This document shows positions 43,297 to 50,948 of a DNA stretch of 64,000 bases, in pieces. Origin of the DNA: Oscillibacter faecalis_A. Its GTDB lineage: Bacteria; Bacillota; Clostridia; Oscillospirales; Oscillospiraceae. The stretch is taken from positions 302,869-366,868 of the forward strand of contig NZ_JARFXX010000002.1 of the NCBI RefSeq assembly GCF_029218125.1, in the 5' to 3' direction. The translations under genes and the position numbers were made by a program. The stretch's first letter is position 1. Each line of letters opens with the position of its first letter. Below the pieces are notes generated by a model. That model ran no database searches. It was not told where the DNA came from and was given only the letters and a program-made list of their open reading frames with translations.

Positions 43297-44814
43297 TCAA
43301 CATAGCGGTGCGAAAATACGAAGGACACCATCTACGACCCAGCGGCGCGAATAATGTTTCATATCATATGGCTTTACCTCTTTACATTTTGCCTGTGTAG
43401 CGATGAAATCGTCCTTTATTGCTGCAATAATACTGGAACGATAAAAGAACGAATTGTTTTCAAAGTGGAGAAAGAGACTGCGGTAGTCCAGATTGACAGT
43501 TCCTATCGTCGCAACTTTGTCGTCTGATACAAAGCTCTTTGCATGAACGAAGCCGGGAGTATACTCATAAATCTTGATGCCGCCAGTCAGCAACACCTGA
43601 TAAAAGCTCCGAGACATACGGAAAATCAGCTTCTTATCAGGGATGCCGGGCATAATGATCCGCACGTCTACACCACGTTGAGCAGCGGAAATCATTGCAT
43701 CCATCAAGTCATCGCCAAGCATAAGATACGGTGTAAAAAACCATGCGTAATCCGTGCTTTGAGAAAGCAAGTCAATAAAGAGCTGATTACTGGTAGCTTC
43801 ATGGTTAAGGGGCGAATCGTAGTAACTAAGCACATAACCATCAAATGTGTGCGGCGGCGCAGGATACCTTTTGGGATATGTGGGCATTGCAAGCTGTCCT
43901 GCTTCTTTTTCCAGCGAAAATGCGTTCCAAAAGGTCAAGAACATATGGGTAAAATTTTTTACTGGCTCACCAGTAATCCGAAAGCCTGTGTCCTTCCAGT
44001 GTCCATAGGGATGTTCCAAATTGATATACCGATCTGATAAGTTGATACCTCCGCTATAAGCAACTTCGTTGTCAATAATCAGCATTTTGCGATGATCGCG
44101 ATAGTTTGCAGTTCCTTTTAAGGCAAGGAAAGGATTAAAAGGAATACATGGAATGCCTTTCTTTTTCAGTTCACGGACATTACTGAAATTGAACGAAGAA
44201 ATACTGCCAAGATCATCGTATATCACACGTACATCAACGCCCTGCTCCATTTTTACTTCCAGTTCGTTCACGATTGCGTCCCACATATGCCCCGGCTCAA
44301 TAATGAAGTATTCTACGTAAATCGAGTTTCTTGCATTTTTCAAATCGGCAAGCATATCAGGGAACATATTATCGCCCAACGGATAGTAACGAACCTGCTC
44401 AACTGCACACATCGGATATTGCGTTTTTTCTTCCAGCCACCGCACTGTTTGCCCCATGCGTTTTTCGCCGTCAAAGGGCGCTTCTTTTATTGGAAGAGGC
44501 TGCGGATTGCAACTCTTTTGAACTTGCTGCAAGCGCCTTTTTAGAGGGCGGGCCGTCCGTTTATTTCCAAAGAGCAGATATAGTAACGCTCCTACCAAAG
44601 GTAGTGACAGAATAACCAGCAGCCAAAGCAATTTATAAGCGGTTTCATCTCTCTTTATAATAATAAATACCACCAAGAAAAACGCTGCAACGGAAAGCAG
44701 TGACACAATAATCGGTGCGTAAGGGGTCAGCCATTTCATCAACAGCAAAAGCCAGAGCGATTGTAAAGCCACCGCTGGAATAATTGTTAGAATGCGTCGA
44801 ATGATTTTTCCCAT
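43297..44814 (-). CDS. cls: Cardiolipin synthase
   Basis: 505 residues: two N-terminal membrane segments, then two phospholipase-D-type HKD motifs, NYRDHRKMLIIDNEVAYSGG and FVHAKSFVSDDKVATIGTVN. Length and layout match bacterial cardiolipin synthases, which join two phosphatidylglycerols. The ATG at 44814 has a GAGGGGGG site. It is the second gene of the TetR cassette, 19 nt after TetR. Confidence 0.92.
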   Translation of the reverse strand: MGKIIRRILTIIPAVALQSLWLLLLMKWLTPYAPIIVSLLSVAAFFLVVFIIIKRDETAYKLLWLLVILSLPLVGALLYLLFGNKRTARPLKRRLQQVQKSCNPQPLPIKEAPFDGEKRMGQTVRWLEEKTQYPMCAVEQVRYYPLGDNMFPDMLADLKNARNSIYVEYFIIEPGHMWDAIVNELEVKMEQGVDVRVIYDDLGSISSFNFSNVRELKKKGIPCIPFNPFLALKGTANYRDHRKMLIIDNEVAYSGGINLSDRYINLEHPYGHWKDTGFRITGEPVKNFTHMFLTFWNAFSLEKEAGQLAMPTYPKRYPAPPHTFDGYVLSYYDSPLNHEATSNQLFIDLLSQSTDYAWFFTPYLMLGDDLMDAMISAAQRGVDVRIIMPGIPDKKLIFRMSRSFYQVLLTGGIKIYEYTPGFVHAKSFVSDDKVATIGTVNLDYRSLFLHFENNSFFYRSSIIAAIKDDFIATQAKCKEVKPYDMKHYSRRWVVDGVLRIFAPLC

Positions 44815-44833
44815 ATGTTTACCCCCCTCTATG

Positions 44834-45361
44834 TTATTTCTCCTCCGAAGATGCTTCCCAATCGCAAACTATTTGTGCCATTTCCTGTGGGGTTTCTTTA
44901 TAGCCTCGTAATACCCACGCATTCATAAGCCCAAACAATCCATATGTAATAAATTGGATAAAGTAGTGCGTTTTGGCATCGGCATTAGCGACAATGGATG
45001 CCGCTTCTTGTAAATAGAAGTTTAGAATCACATATTGGCGATCAGCTGAGTAGAGCAGATCACAAATAGGACGAGTGGAAAGGCAAAATTCAAAAAACAG
45101 CCTGATGCCGTCATAACTACCAGTGGCGAAGTTGGTAGCACCGTGTTCGTCGGAAAAGCGCTTCCACAGACATGTGATTTTGAAAGACAGAACTTCATCT
45201 TTACTTTTGAAATAACGGAAATAAGTGGAGCGACCTACATCTGCCTTGGCAGTCATCTCCTCAATACTGATTTTTTCAATGGGTTTTTCTTTCATTAGTT
45301 CCAGCAACGCTGTACCCATACATTCTTTCAGATAGTCTGTTGTAGCCGTTGTCCTTCGCAT
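44834..45361 (-). CDS. TetR-family regulator
   Basis: ATG at 45361 has AAGGAG at 9 nt. The 175-residue protein has the TetR N-terminal helix-turn-helix (LKECMGTALLELMKEKPIEKISIEEMTAKADVGRSTYFRYFKSKDEVL) and a variable helical C-terminus for ligand binding. It heads the lipid cassette and is divergent from an ABC transporter fragment. Two direct copies of ATACTATC overlap the -10 of its promoter, so it probably regulates itself and the downstream genes. Confidence 0.88.
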   Translation of the reverse strand: MRRTTATTDYLKECMGTALLELMKEKPIEKISIEEMTAKADVGRSTYFRYFKSKDEVLSFKITCLWKRFSDEHGATNFATGSYDGIRLFFEFCLSTRPICDLLYSADRQYVILNFYLQEAASIVANADAKTHYFIQFITYGLFGLMNAWVLRGYKETPQEMAQIVCDWEASSEEK

Positions 45362-45470
45362 AAGAAACGTCTCCTTTAATTGCGTATCATTGAAACAAGG
45401 ATTGTCATTTGTTCCACTTTCGCTCGGACTATTGACAACGCCTGCTTCTGTGATATTCATAGCATCTATG

Positions 45471-45516
45471 ATACTATCGTTTCATTTATACTATCATTTG
45501 CTATTTGCCCTGTCAA
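45471..45516 (-). promoter_or_regulatory. TetR cassette promoter with repeated operator candidate
   Basis: Minus-strand TTGACA (45511-45516) and TAGTAT (45488-45493), 17 nt apart. The octamer ATACTATC occurs twice in direct orientation (45471-45478 and 45488-45495), the second covering the -10. Such repeats near a tetR start are probable operator half-sites. Confidence 0.6.
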
Positions 45517-45552
45517 GCTAAAATGCGAGTACGACGAGCAGAAAGGAAAACT

Positions 45553-45771
45553 ATGGGTACGATTTTTTCCCGTGTAAAACTCAGCGGAAAGCATGTGGCC
45601 GCCCTCTTGGCGCTGATGCTGCTCTCCGCTGTGACAGCCATGCTGCTGCCTACTGCCCTGGCCAGTATGATTGACATCGGAGTGGCCGGAGAAAACCGAA
45701 ACACCATCCTAATCATTGCGGCGGTGATGGCAACCCTGGCCATTCTGCGGCTCTGTGTTTATTATATCTGA
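45553..45771 (+). pseudogene. ABC exporter, N-terminal fragment
   Basis: ATG at 45553 after GAAAGGA. The 72 codons give the first membrane segments of an ABC exporter permease (SGKHVAALLALMLLSAVTAMLLPTALASMIDIGVAG, then IIAAVMATLAIL), and the sequence then leaves the family and stops at 45771. The ATPase domain and most of the permease are missing. The joint at about 45757 lies just ahead of the truncated recombinase, so that element or a deletion interrupted the gene. The TetR gene next to it may once have controlled it. Confidence 0.7.
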
Positions 45772-45845
45772 GCTATTCACAGTAAAGTTGGACATTTGTA
45801 TTCAGCGGGAGAAAATAACCTTGACAAATCTCGTCTCAGAAGGCC

Positions 45846-47384
45846 ATGCTTTTGCAGTATGCCAGGGAGCATCACTTCCCCAACCCAACCTTTTTCGTGG
45901 ATGACGGTGTAAGCGGTGTGACCTATGACCGTCCCGGCTTTCAGGCCATGCTGGCCGAAATCGAGGCGGGACGGGTGGCCGTGGCGATCGCCAAAGACCT
46001 TTCCAGACTGGGCCGCAACTCCGCGCTGACCGGGCTTTACACCAACTTCACCTTTCCGCAGAACGGTGTTCGTTTCATCGCCATCAACGACAACTACGAC
46101 ACCATTGACCCTAACCGTGTGGACAACGATTTTGCGGGCATCAAAAACTGGTTCAACGAGTTCTATGCCCGGGACACCAGCCGCAAGATCAGAGCCGTCC
46201 AGAAAGCCAAGGGTGAGCGAGGCGTACCCCTGACCACCAATGTGCCCTATGGCTATGTAAAAGACCTGGAGAACCCCCGCCGCTGGGTGGTTGACCCGGT
46301 AGCCGCTGATGTGGTGAAACGCATCTTCGACCTGTGTATGAAGGGCCGTGGTCCCATGCAGATCGCCAACCAACTGAAAGCGGACAAGGTGCTAACGCCC
46401 AGCGCATACAGGGCCTTGCAGGGCATCAAGACCCCAAACAAGAAACCGGAGGACCCCTGCGACTGGCACAGCAGTACCGTTGTGGCGATTCTGGAACGGC
46501 GGGAGTACACGGGCTGTACGGTGAACTTCAAGACCTATACCAACTCCATCTGGGACAAGAAGCAGCGGGACAATCCCCTTGAGAAGCAAGCCATCTTCCC
46601 CAATACACATGAGGTCATCATCGAGGAAGCCGTGTTTGAGAAGGTACAGCAGGTGCGCCAGCAGCGGCATCGCAATACCCGTACAGGCCGAAGCAGCATC
46701 TTTTCCGGGCTGGTGTACTGTGCCGACTGCGGTGAGAAGCTGTATTAAGGGGCGACGAACAATTACTGACCGGAGGGCGCGTTCTTTGACTGTTCTCTCC
46801 ATTAGAAGCACAAGGACAAGTGCGGTACTCATTACATCCGGGAAACCGTACTCAGCCACATAGTCCTGAAACACATTCAGGCTGTGACGGGCTACATTCT
46901 GCGGCATGAGGCACATTTCCGTGCAGTGATGGAGGAACAACTCCGGCTGGAAAGCAGTGAGCAGATCCGCATCCGAAGGAAACGGCTGGAACGGAACGAA
47001 AACCGCATCGCTGAACTGAAACGGCTGTTCATCCGGATTTACGAGGACAACGCCTGCGGACGGCTGAGTGATGAGCGCTTCGATATGCTGAGCCTGACCT
47101 ATGAAACGGAGCAGAAGCAGTTGGAGACCGAGTGCGTAACTTTGCGACAGGAAATTGAAGTACAGGAACGACAGAACGAAAACGTTGAGAAGTTCATTCA
47201 GACGGCGCACAAGTATGTGGGCATCGATAAGCTGGACGGCTACGCTCTGCGGGAACTGGTGTCCGCCATCTATGTGGACGCACCGGACAAATCCAGCGGG
47301 AAGCGTGTGCAGCACATTCACATCCAGTACGATGGGCTGGGCTTCATCCCGCTGAATGAGCTGATGAAAGAGGAAACGGCGTGA
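45846..47384 (+). pseudogene. TndX/TnpX-type large serine recombinase, 5'-truncated with three in-frame stops
   Basis: The frame starts inside the resolvase domain (MLLQYAREHHFPNPTFFVDDG, then AKDLSRLGRNSALTG), so the catalytic Ser segment is missing. It continues through the recombinase domain (VPYGYVKDLENPRRW) to a zinc ribbon (VYCADCGEKLY). There TAA (46746), TGA (46767) and TAG (46803) interrupt a frame that otherwise reads GATNNY, PEGAFFDCSLH, KHKDKCGTHYIRET as in intact homologues, and then stays open to 47384 through the coiled-coil end. No frameshift separates the parts. Confidence 0.85.
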
Positions 47385-47399
47385 CCGAAGTCACGCCGC
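47377..47399 (+). terminator. Hairpin at the end of the recombinase pseudogene
   Basis: CGGCGTGAC and GTCACGCCG with a CGAA loop overlap the final stop. There is no clear T-run. Confidence 0.45.
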
Positions 47400-47482
47400 A
47401 CCCTTTGAAAACTCAAGGTTTTCACCATTTTTTCATTTTACTGTTTTACGACCACCCGGCCAATGATGTGACCATTATGAAA

Positions 47483-47510
47483 GAGGGGCACCCAGAAGCG
47501 GGTACCCCTC
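47483..47510 (-). terminator. Hairpin downstream of the tRNA array
   Basis: GAGGGGCACCC (47483-47493) pairs with GGGTACCCCTC (47500-47510), one mismatch, just after the last tRNA on the minus strand. The following TCTTTC is a weak T-run. Confidence 0.55.
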
Positions 47511-47515
47511 TATTT

Positions 47516-47603
47516 TGGTGGGTCAGGTTGGAATTGAACCAACGATGTTTCAGATGTCACGGTTTTACAGACCGCTGCGATCGCCAACTACGCGCACTGA
47601 CCC
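47516..47603 (-). tRNA. tRNA-Tyr (GTA)
   Basis: Acceptor GGGTCAG/CTGACCC with encoded CCA, T-arm GTTGG-TTCAATT-CCAAC, anticodon loop CTGTAAA and a long variable arm as expected for bacterial tRNA-Tyr. Last gene of the eight-tRNA array. Confidence 0.9.
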
Positions 47604-47606
47604 ATA

Positions 47607-47694
47607 TGGCGGAGAGCGCAGAACTCGAATCTGATATCACTTCTGATACGATCCGCTTAGCGGGCGGTCCCCGGGCCTTCCGGGTTCACTCTCC
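47607..47694 (-). tRNA. tRNA-Ser (GCT), C33 variant
   Basis: Acceptor GGAGAGT pairs with GCTCTCC (one G-T), CCA encoded, D-stem CCC/GGG, long variable arm. The anticodon loop is CCGCTAA, so position 33 is C where U is near-universal, and the T-stem has a mismatch. It may still be read as Ser for AGC/AGT codons. Confidence 0.75.
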
Positions 47695-47699
47695 AAATA

Positions 47700-47775
47700 T
47701 GGCTGGGGTGGCTGGACTTGAACCAACAAATGCCGGTGTCAGAGACCGGTGCCTTGACCATTTGGCGACACCCCA
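47700..47775 (-). tRNA. tRNA-Gln (CTG)
   Basis: Acceptor TGGGGTG/CACCCCA, encoded CCA, anticodon stem CCGGT/ACCGG with loop CTCTGAC. Spacing to its neighbours is only a few bases. Confidence 0.9.
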
Positions 47776-47781
47776 GTATAT

Positions 47782-47856
47782 TGGCAGGGATAGGGCGACT
47801 CGAACACCCACGGGCGGTTTTGGGGACCGCTGTTCTTCCGGTTAAACTATACCCCT
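47782..47856 (-). tRNA. tRNA-Trp (CCA), C33 variant
   Basis: Acceptor AGGGGTA/TATCCCT, encoded CCA, anticodon stem GCGGT/ACCGC. The loop is CCCCAAA, so the base before the anticodon is C and not U. T-stem GGGTG/CGCCC intact. Confidence 0.8.
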
Positions 47857-47865
47857 GTATGATGA

Positions 47866-47942
47866 TGGTGATGCCTGCGGGATTTGAACCCAGCATTACA
47901 AGCTTGAGAGGCTTGCGTCCTAACCAATTAGACGAAGGCACC
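47866..47942 (-). tRNA. tRNA-Glu (CTC)
   Basis: Acceptor GGTGCCT/AGGCATC with encoded CCA; anticodon stem CAAGC/GCTTG with loop CTCTCAA; canonical T-arm. Confidence 0.9.
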
Positions 47943-47945
47943 AGA

Positions 47946-48022
47946 TGGAGATACGGGTCGGATTCGAACCGACGATTAACAGCTTTGCAGGCTGTCCTCT
48001 TCAACCTCTTGAGTACCGTATC
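47946..48022 (-). tRNA. tRNA-Cys (GCA)
   Basis: Acceptor GATACGG/CCGTATC, discriminator T as in Cys tRNAs, encoded CCA; anticodon stem ACAGC/GCTGT with loop CTGCAAA. Confidence 0.9.
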
Positions 48023-48023
48023 A

Positions 48024-48099
48024 TGGCTGGGATAGTTGGATTCAAACCAACAGTGGCCGGCATCAAAGGCCGGTGCCTTAGCCGCTTAGCAATATCCCA
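48024..48099 (-). tRNA. tRNA-Gln (TTG)
   Basis: Acceptor TGGGATA/TATCCCA with encoded CCA; anticodon stem CCGGC/GCCGG with loop CTTTGAT. Only one base separates it from tRNA-Cys. Confidence 0.9.
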
Positions 48100-48105
48100 G
48101 TATTA

Positions 48106-48182
48106 TGGAGATCCGCGCCGGACTCGAACCGGTCATTGCAGCCGTGAAAGGGCTGTGTCCTAACCATTTAGACGAGCGGACC
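48106..48182 (-). tRNA. tRNA-Glu (TTC)
   Basis: Acceptor GGTCCGC/GCGGATC with encoded CCA; anticodon stem CAGCC/GGCTG with loop CTTTCAC. First gene of the array in the direction of transcription. Confidence 0.9.
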
Positions 48183-48211
48183 GTATGGCAGGGAGAAGTT
48201 CTCCCTGCATA

Positions 48212-48448
48212 TTAAGCAACCGAGTGATCGGTAATGAGGATATCATCAATACGCACATGCAGCAGTGCAGCAAGGGCGATAAGATTATCTACAGTCGGCA
48301 GCGCAGTGCCGTTTTGCCACTTGTAAATGGCCTGCGGGGAATTGAAGCCGAATGCCATTTGTAGGTCATGCACCGTCAGCCCCGCTGCTTTGCGAAGCAT
48401 CACAATATTGGTGCCTGTGCGAGCAAGGTTGATCGTTGGAATGTTCAT
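48212..48448 (-). CDS. XRE-family helix-turn-helix regulator
   Basis: ATG at 48448 with AGGAGGTG at about 9 nt. 78 residues, almost all one HTH_3 domain (NIVMLRKAAGLTVHDLQMAFGFNSPQAIYKWQNGTALPTVDNLIALAALLHVRIDDIL). It is read toward the tRNA array and may share a transcript with it, since no terminator separates them. Typical small regulator of a mobile element. Confidence 0.85.
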   Translation of the reverse strand: MNIPTINLARTGTNIVMLRKAAGLTVHDLQMAFGFNSPQAIYKWQNGTALPTVDNLIALAALLHVRIDDILITDHSVA

Positions 48449-48496
48449 TCTCAAATACACCTCCTATCTGAATTATTTGGCCTCATGGGCATGAAA

Positions 48497-48529
48497 AAGC
48501 CGCTTGTCTGCACTCAAGACAAGCGGCTT
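48497..48529 (-). terminator. Terminator with AAGCCGCTTGTCT stem
   Basis: AAGCCGCTTGTCT (48497-48509) and its complement (48517-48529) form a perfect 13-bp stem, followed on the minus strand by TTTTCAT. The arm shares AGCCGCTTG with the nested repeats at 33956. Confidence 0.8.
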
Positions 48530-48573
48530 CAATAATTCAGAGAAGGAGATCCTGATAGACCGATTCTTTCAGG

Positions 48574-48708
48574 TCAACAGGTACTCAATCCGATCATATT
48601 CTTCTGCTTATCTTGATATGGGCGTGCTTCGCAAAAGCTATATTCCTCGCACTGGAAGATAGCCTGCCATTCGCTCATATAGAAGATAGCGGAAGAAATA
48701 GTCTTCAT
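48574..48708 (-). CDS. 44-residue protein of unknown function
   Basis: ATG at 48708 with AAAGGAC upstream; begins MKTISSAIFYMSEWQAIFQC and contains EEYSFCEARPYQDKQ. A small Cys-containing peptide; no family known. It lies between two similar small genes on the same strand and ends before a strong terminator. Existence rests on start context only. Confidence 0.4.
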   Translation of the reverse strand: MKTISSAIFYMSEWQAIFQCEEYSFCEARPYQDKQKNMIGLSTC

Positions 48709-48794
48709 AGTTCTGCGTCCTTTCTGTAGAGATTTGTTCTTGGTTTCTGACTGTACTATACCACAACTCTTTCGGTTTGTCATTCAACTTGTGG

Positions 48795-49034
48795 TTAAAT
48801 ATCGCTGTTTTCTGGAGAGATGACACCATTCTCAACATAGTATCGGTAGCTGCCGTCGATATTGACCTTGCCCCAGTGCTTAATATCATCATTCTCTTCA
48901 AGCTCATCTGGATGGATACAAAAGTCGTCGATCTGGTCGCCATAATCCTCGTCGGCATATACCTGACAATAGTATCCGCCTTCATTAGGCTCACAATCTG
49001 GTGTTGCAGAAACATAAAGGCCCCTGTACTCCAT
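48795..49034 (-). CDS. 79-residue acidic protein of unknown function
   Basis: ATG at 49034 lies 9 nt after AAGGAG; an ATG 6 nt earlier is too close to the site. Product begins MEYRGLYVSATPDCEPNEGG and is rich in Asp/Glu/Tyr (YADEDYGDQIDDFCIHPDELEEND). No family recognised. Part of a minus-strand run of small element-type genes. Confidence 0.6.
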   Translation of the reverse strand: MEYRGLYVSATPDCEPNEGGYYCQVYADEDYGDQIDDFCIHPDELEENDDIKHWGKVNIDGSYRYYVENGVISPENSDI

Positions 49035-49107
49035 GGTCATCGACTCCTTGTACAAAAAAATGCGGTCCCAATATGTCAGAATGCACAAACCGTTTCAAGT
49101 GCAGTTT

Positions 49108-49494
49108 TCACCCATTACACCAGGCTACAGCCTCTTTGAATTGCTCCCATGTAATAGCTGTACCGTATTCATCATAGATGCTGAACTCGGGATTGTCGCG
49201 GAGCCACTGCTCTACGGAGAAAATGTCTCGAAACCCATTCTCGACTCTCCAGGAAAAATGACCGGCTCTTGCTGTGCCGATCACGACGGACGCACTTTCC
49301 GGTTCCTCAATCTGAAAGAGGAACTGATTTGAGATTTTATTAAGCAGTTCATCCATGGTGTCCTCCAGGTCAGAAGTGACGGGGATTTCTTTGATCCGGT
49401 TGATGCAATCCGCCTGGATTGCGATTAGCTTTTCCTGAAGAGCAGCCACTTCTTCAACGACCTGTCGTTTCATAAATTCATATTGCGTACTCAT
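49108..49494 (-). CDS. 128-residue protein of unknown function
   Basis: ATG at 49494 with GGGAGG at 7 nt, overlapping the stop of the fragment upstream. The N-terminal half is a coiled coil (MKRQVVEEVAALQEKLIAIQ); the C-terminal half has FSWRVENGFRDIFSVEQWLRDNPEFSIYDEYG, an alpha/beta look. Similar small proteins occur in phage and integrative element accessory regions; function unknown. Confidence 0.6.
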   Translation of the reverse strand: MSTQYEFMKRQVVEEVAALQEKLIAIQADCINRIKEIPVTSDLEDTMDELLNKISNQFLFQIEEPESASVVIGTARAGHFSWRVENGFRDIFSVEQWLRDNPEFSIYDEYGTAITWEQFKEAVAWCNG

Positions 49495-49602
49495 TGTGTT
49501 TCCTCCCATGAGTCATGACTGCCGTGCACTGCCTTCAAGGCATCTCTATGCGCAACCTCTTCAACAAGATAGTCAGCCTGTGCGACCGTGGATTTTTGTT
49601 GT
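49493..49602 (-). pseudogene. 3' fragment of a lost gene
   Basis: An open frame without a start reads AQADYLVEEVAHRDALKAVH and ends at the TGA overlapping the next ATG. The ATGA coupling and the composition suggest the tail of a real gene whose upstream part was replaced by the HdeD segment. Confidence 0.4.
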
Positions 49603-49608
49603 TAAGCT

Positions 49609-50142
49609 TTACATCCAGAACCGTCCGGACAGACACCCGAACGCGATGGAAACCACGCCCTGGATCATCAGGAACAGCCCCGCCAGAACGGACAGCGTCA
49701 CCGCCGCAGCCAAGGGGTCCATAAAGGAGAGGAATCCAGCCGCCGCCATCAGCAGGCCGAAGGCTGTCACCCAGCCCCATCCCCGCACTCCAAACCGGCG
49801 CAGATCAAAGGAGTTTACAAATTTCGTGATGCCGGAGAACAACAGCCACATACCCAGAATATAGGGCAGAGTCATCATGGTGAACATCTGGTTGCACAGC
49901 AGGAAGATGGACAGCAGCACCGTAAGGATGCCATCCACCAAAAACCATCCGGAACCGTAAATACTGCTGCCCGCCGTGGCAAAAATCATAATATCTACCA
50001 CACCGGAAAATAACATGGCCATTCCTAACAGGAAGGACAGCCCGCTCAGGGTAGCGCCGGGATGGAGCATACACGCACCACCCGCCACGATCAGCAGCAC
50101 ACCTGCCACGATCCACAGCACGCGGGAAACGGTTTTATTCAT
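49609..50142 (-). CDS. HdeD/DUF308-family membrane protein
   Basis: 177 residues with six hydrophobic segments in three repeats (for example RVLWIVAGVLLIVAGGACMLHPGATLSGLSFLLGMAML), the DUF308/HdeD pattern. In enteric bacteria HdeD is an acid-stress membrane protein; in Clostridia the role is unproved. It lies downstream of Hsp20 on the same strand, separated by a terminator, and may be part of a stress island. Confidence 0.85.
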   Translation of the reverse strand: MNKTVSRVLWIVAGVLLIVAGGACMLHPGATLSGLSFLLGMAMLFSGVVDIMIFATAGSSIYGSGWFLVDGILTVLLSIFLLCNQMFTMMTLPYILGMWLLFSGITKFVNSFDLRRFGVRGWGWVTAFGLLMAAAGFLSFMDPLAAAVTLSVLAGLFLMIQGVVSIAFGCLSGRFWM

Positions 50143-50269
50143 ACATCATGCCTCCTAAGGAAAAAGAGGGGGATCCAACTTTCCTCCCGTCGATCCATTC
50201 GATCTTGTTTCGTATCCCCGCCCGGAACCCGGACGGAAATACGACGCAGGACCGCCGTTAAAAGAAACC

Positions 50270-50299
50270 GGCCGGGACCCGTCCTTGCGGGCCCCGGCC
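50270..50299 (-). terminator. Terminator after hsp20
   Basis: GGCCGGGACCCG and CGGGCCCCGGCC (one mismatch), followed on the minus strand by GGTTTCTTTT. Confidence 0.75.
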
Positions 50300-50305
50300 A
50301 TTTGG

Positions 50306-50740
50306 TCACTCAATGGCGATAGCGGTCTGAGCAGGCACCTGCTTGACCTCGGCCTTGGGGACGAACAGCTTCAGAACGCCGTTCTCATACTTGGCCTTCA
50401 CATCCTGAGGCTCCACATCCTCGCCCACATAGAAGCTGCGGCTGAGGGAACCGGCGTAACGCTCCTGGCGGATATAACGGCCCTTCTTATCCTCCTCGTC
50501 CTTGTCCAGTCCCTTGGCGGCGCCGACGGTCAGGCAGCCGTCCTGCAGCTGGATCTCTACCTCGTCCTTCTTAAAACCGGGCAGGTTCATGTCGATCTCG
50601 TAACCGTTCTCGACCTCCCGCACATCGGTGTTCATCAGGTTCTTCGCATGCTTGCCGTACAGCTCATGTTCGGCCTTCGGGAACATTGCGCTATTAAAGA
50701 AATCATCAAACAGGTTCTCACTAAAAATACTGGGTAACAT
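50306..50740 (-). CDS. Hsp20/alpha-crystallin small heat shock protein
   Basis: ATG at 50740 with GGAGG at 8 nt. 144 residues: N-terminal arm (LPSIFSENLFDDFF), alpha-crystallin domain (DVREVENGYEIDMNLPGFKKDEVEIQLQDGCLTV; SLSRSFYVGEDVEPQDVKAKYENGVLKLFVPK) with the conserved A-x-x-x-N-G-V-L motif. ATP-independent holdase chaperone that binds unfolding proteins. A promoter with a CIRCE-like inverted repeat lies upstream. Confidence 0.93.
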   Translation of the reverse strand: MLPSIFSENLFDDFFNSAMFPKAEHELYGKHAKNLMNTDVREVENGYEIDMNLPGFKKDEVEIQLQDGCLTVGAAKGLDKDEEDKKGRYIRQERYAGSLSRSFYVGEDVEPQDVKAKYENGVLKLFVPKAEVKQVPAQTAIAIE

Positions 50741-50868
50741 AAATTGTTCCTCCATTCAATTCCCGCTCTCGGTTCCGGGAGAAGCTCCCGGTCCGGAGCT
50801 TGAGTATTTATAATTTGATTTGATTTCTTGGGGGGGATCTCTTTATCCCTCTCCCTAAGATCGTGTTC

Positions 50869-50910
50869 ATTATAACCCCGTTTTTAGCAATGTCAATATA
50901 CGAGTGCCAA
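50869..50910 (-). promoter_or_regulatory. CIRCE-like operator and promoter of hsp20
   Basis: Minus-strand TTGACA (50891-50896) and TATAAT (50869-50874), 16 nt apart. The region overlaps TTGGCACTC-N9-CATTGCTAA (50884-50910), close to the HrcA site TTAGCACTC-N9-GAGTGCTAA (8 of 9 and 7 of 9 matches). Confidence 0.65.
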
Positions 50911-50948
50911 CGTTTACAAAATCAGCGATCTTTGTTCACACTTTCCTG

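Noticed and set aside
46392..47321. 309-codon minus-strand frame
   Set aside because: Antisense to the decayed recombinase, spanning its three stops; no start context.
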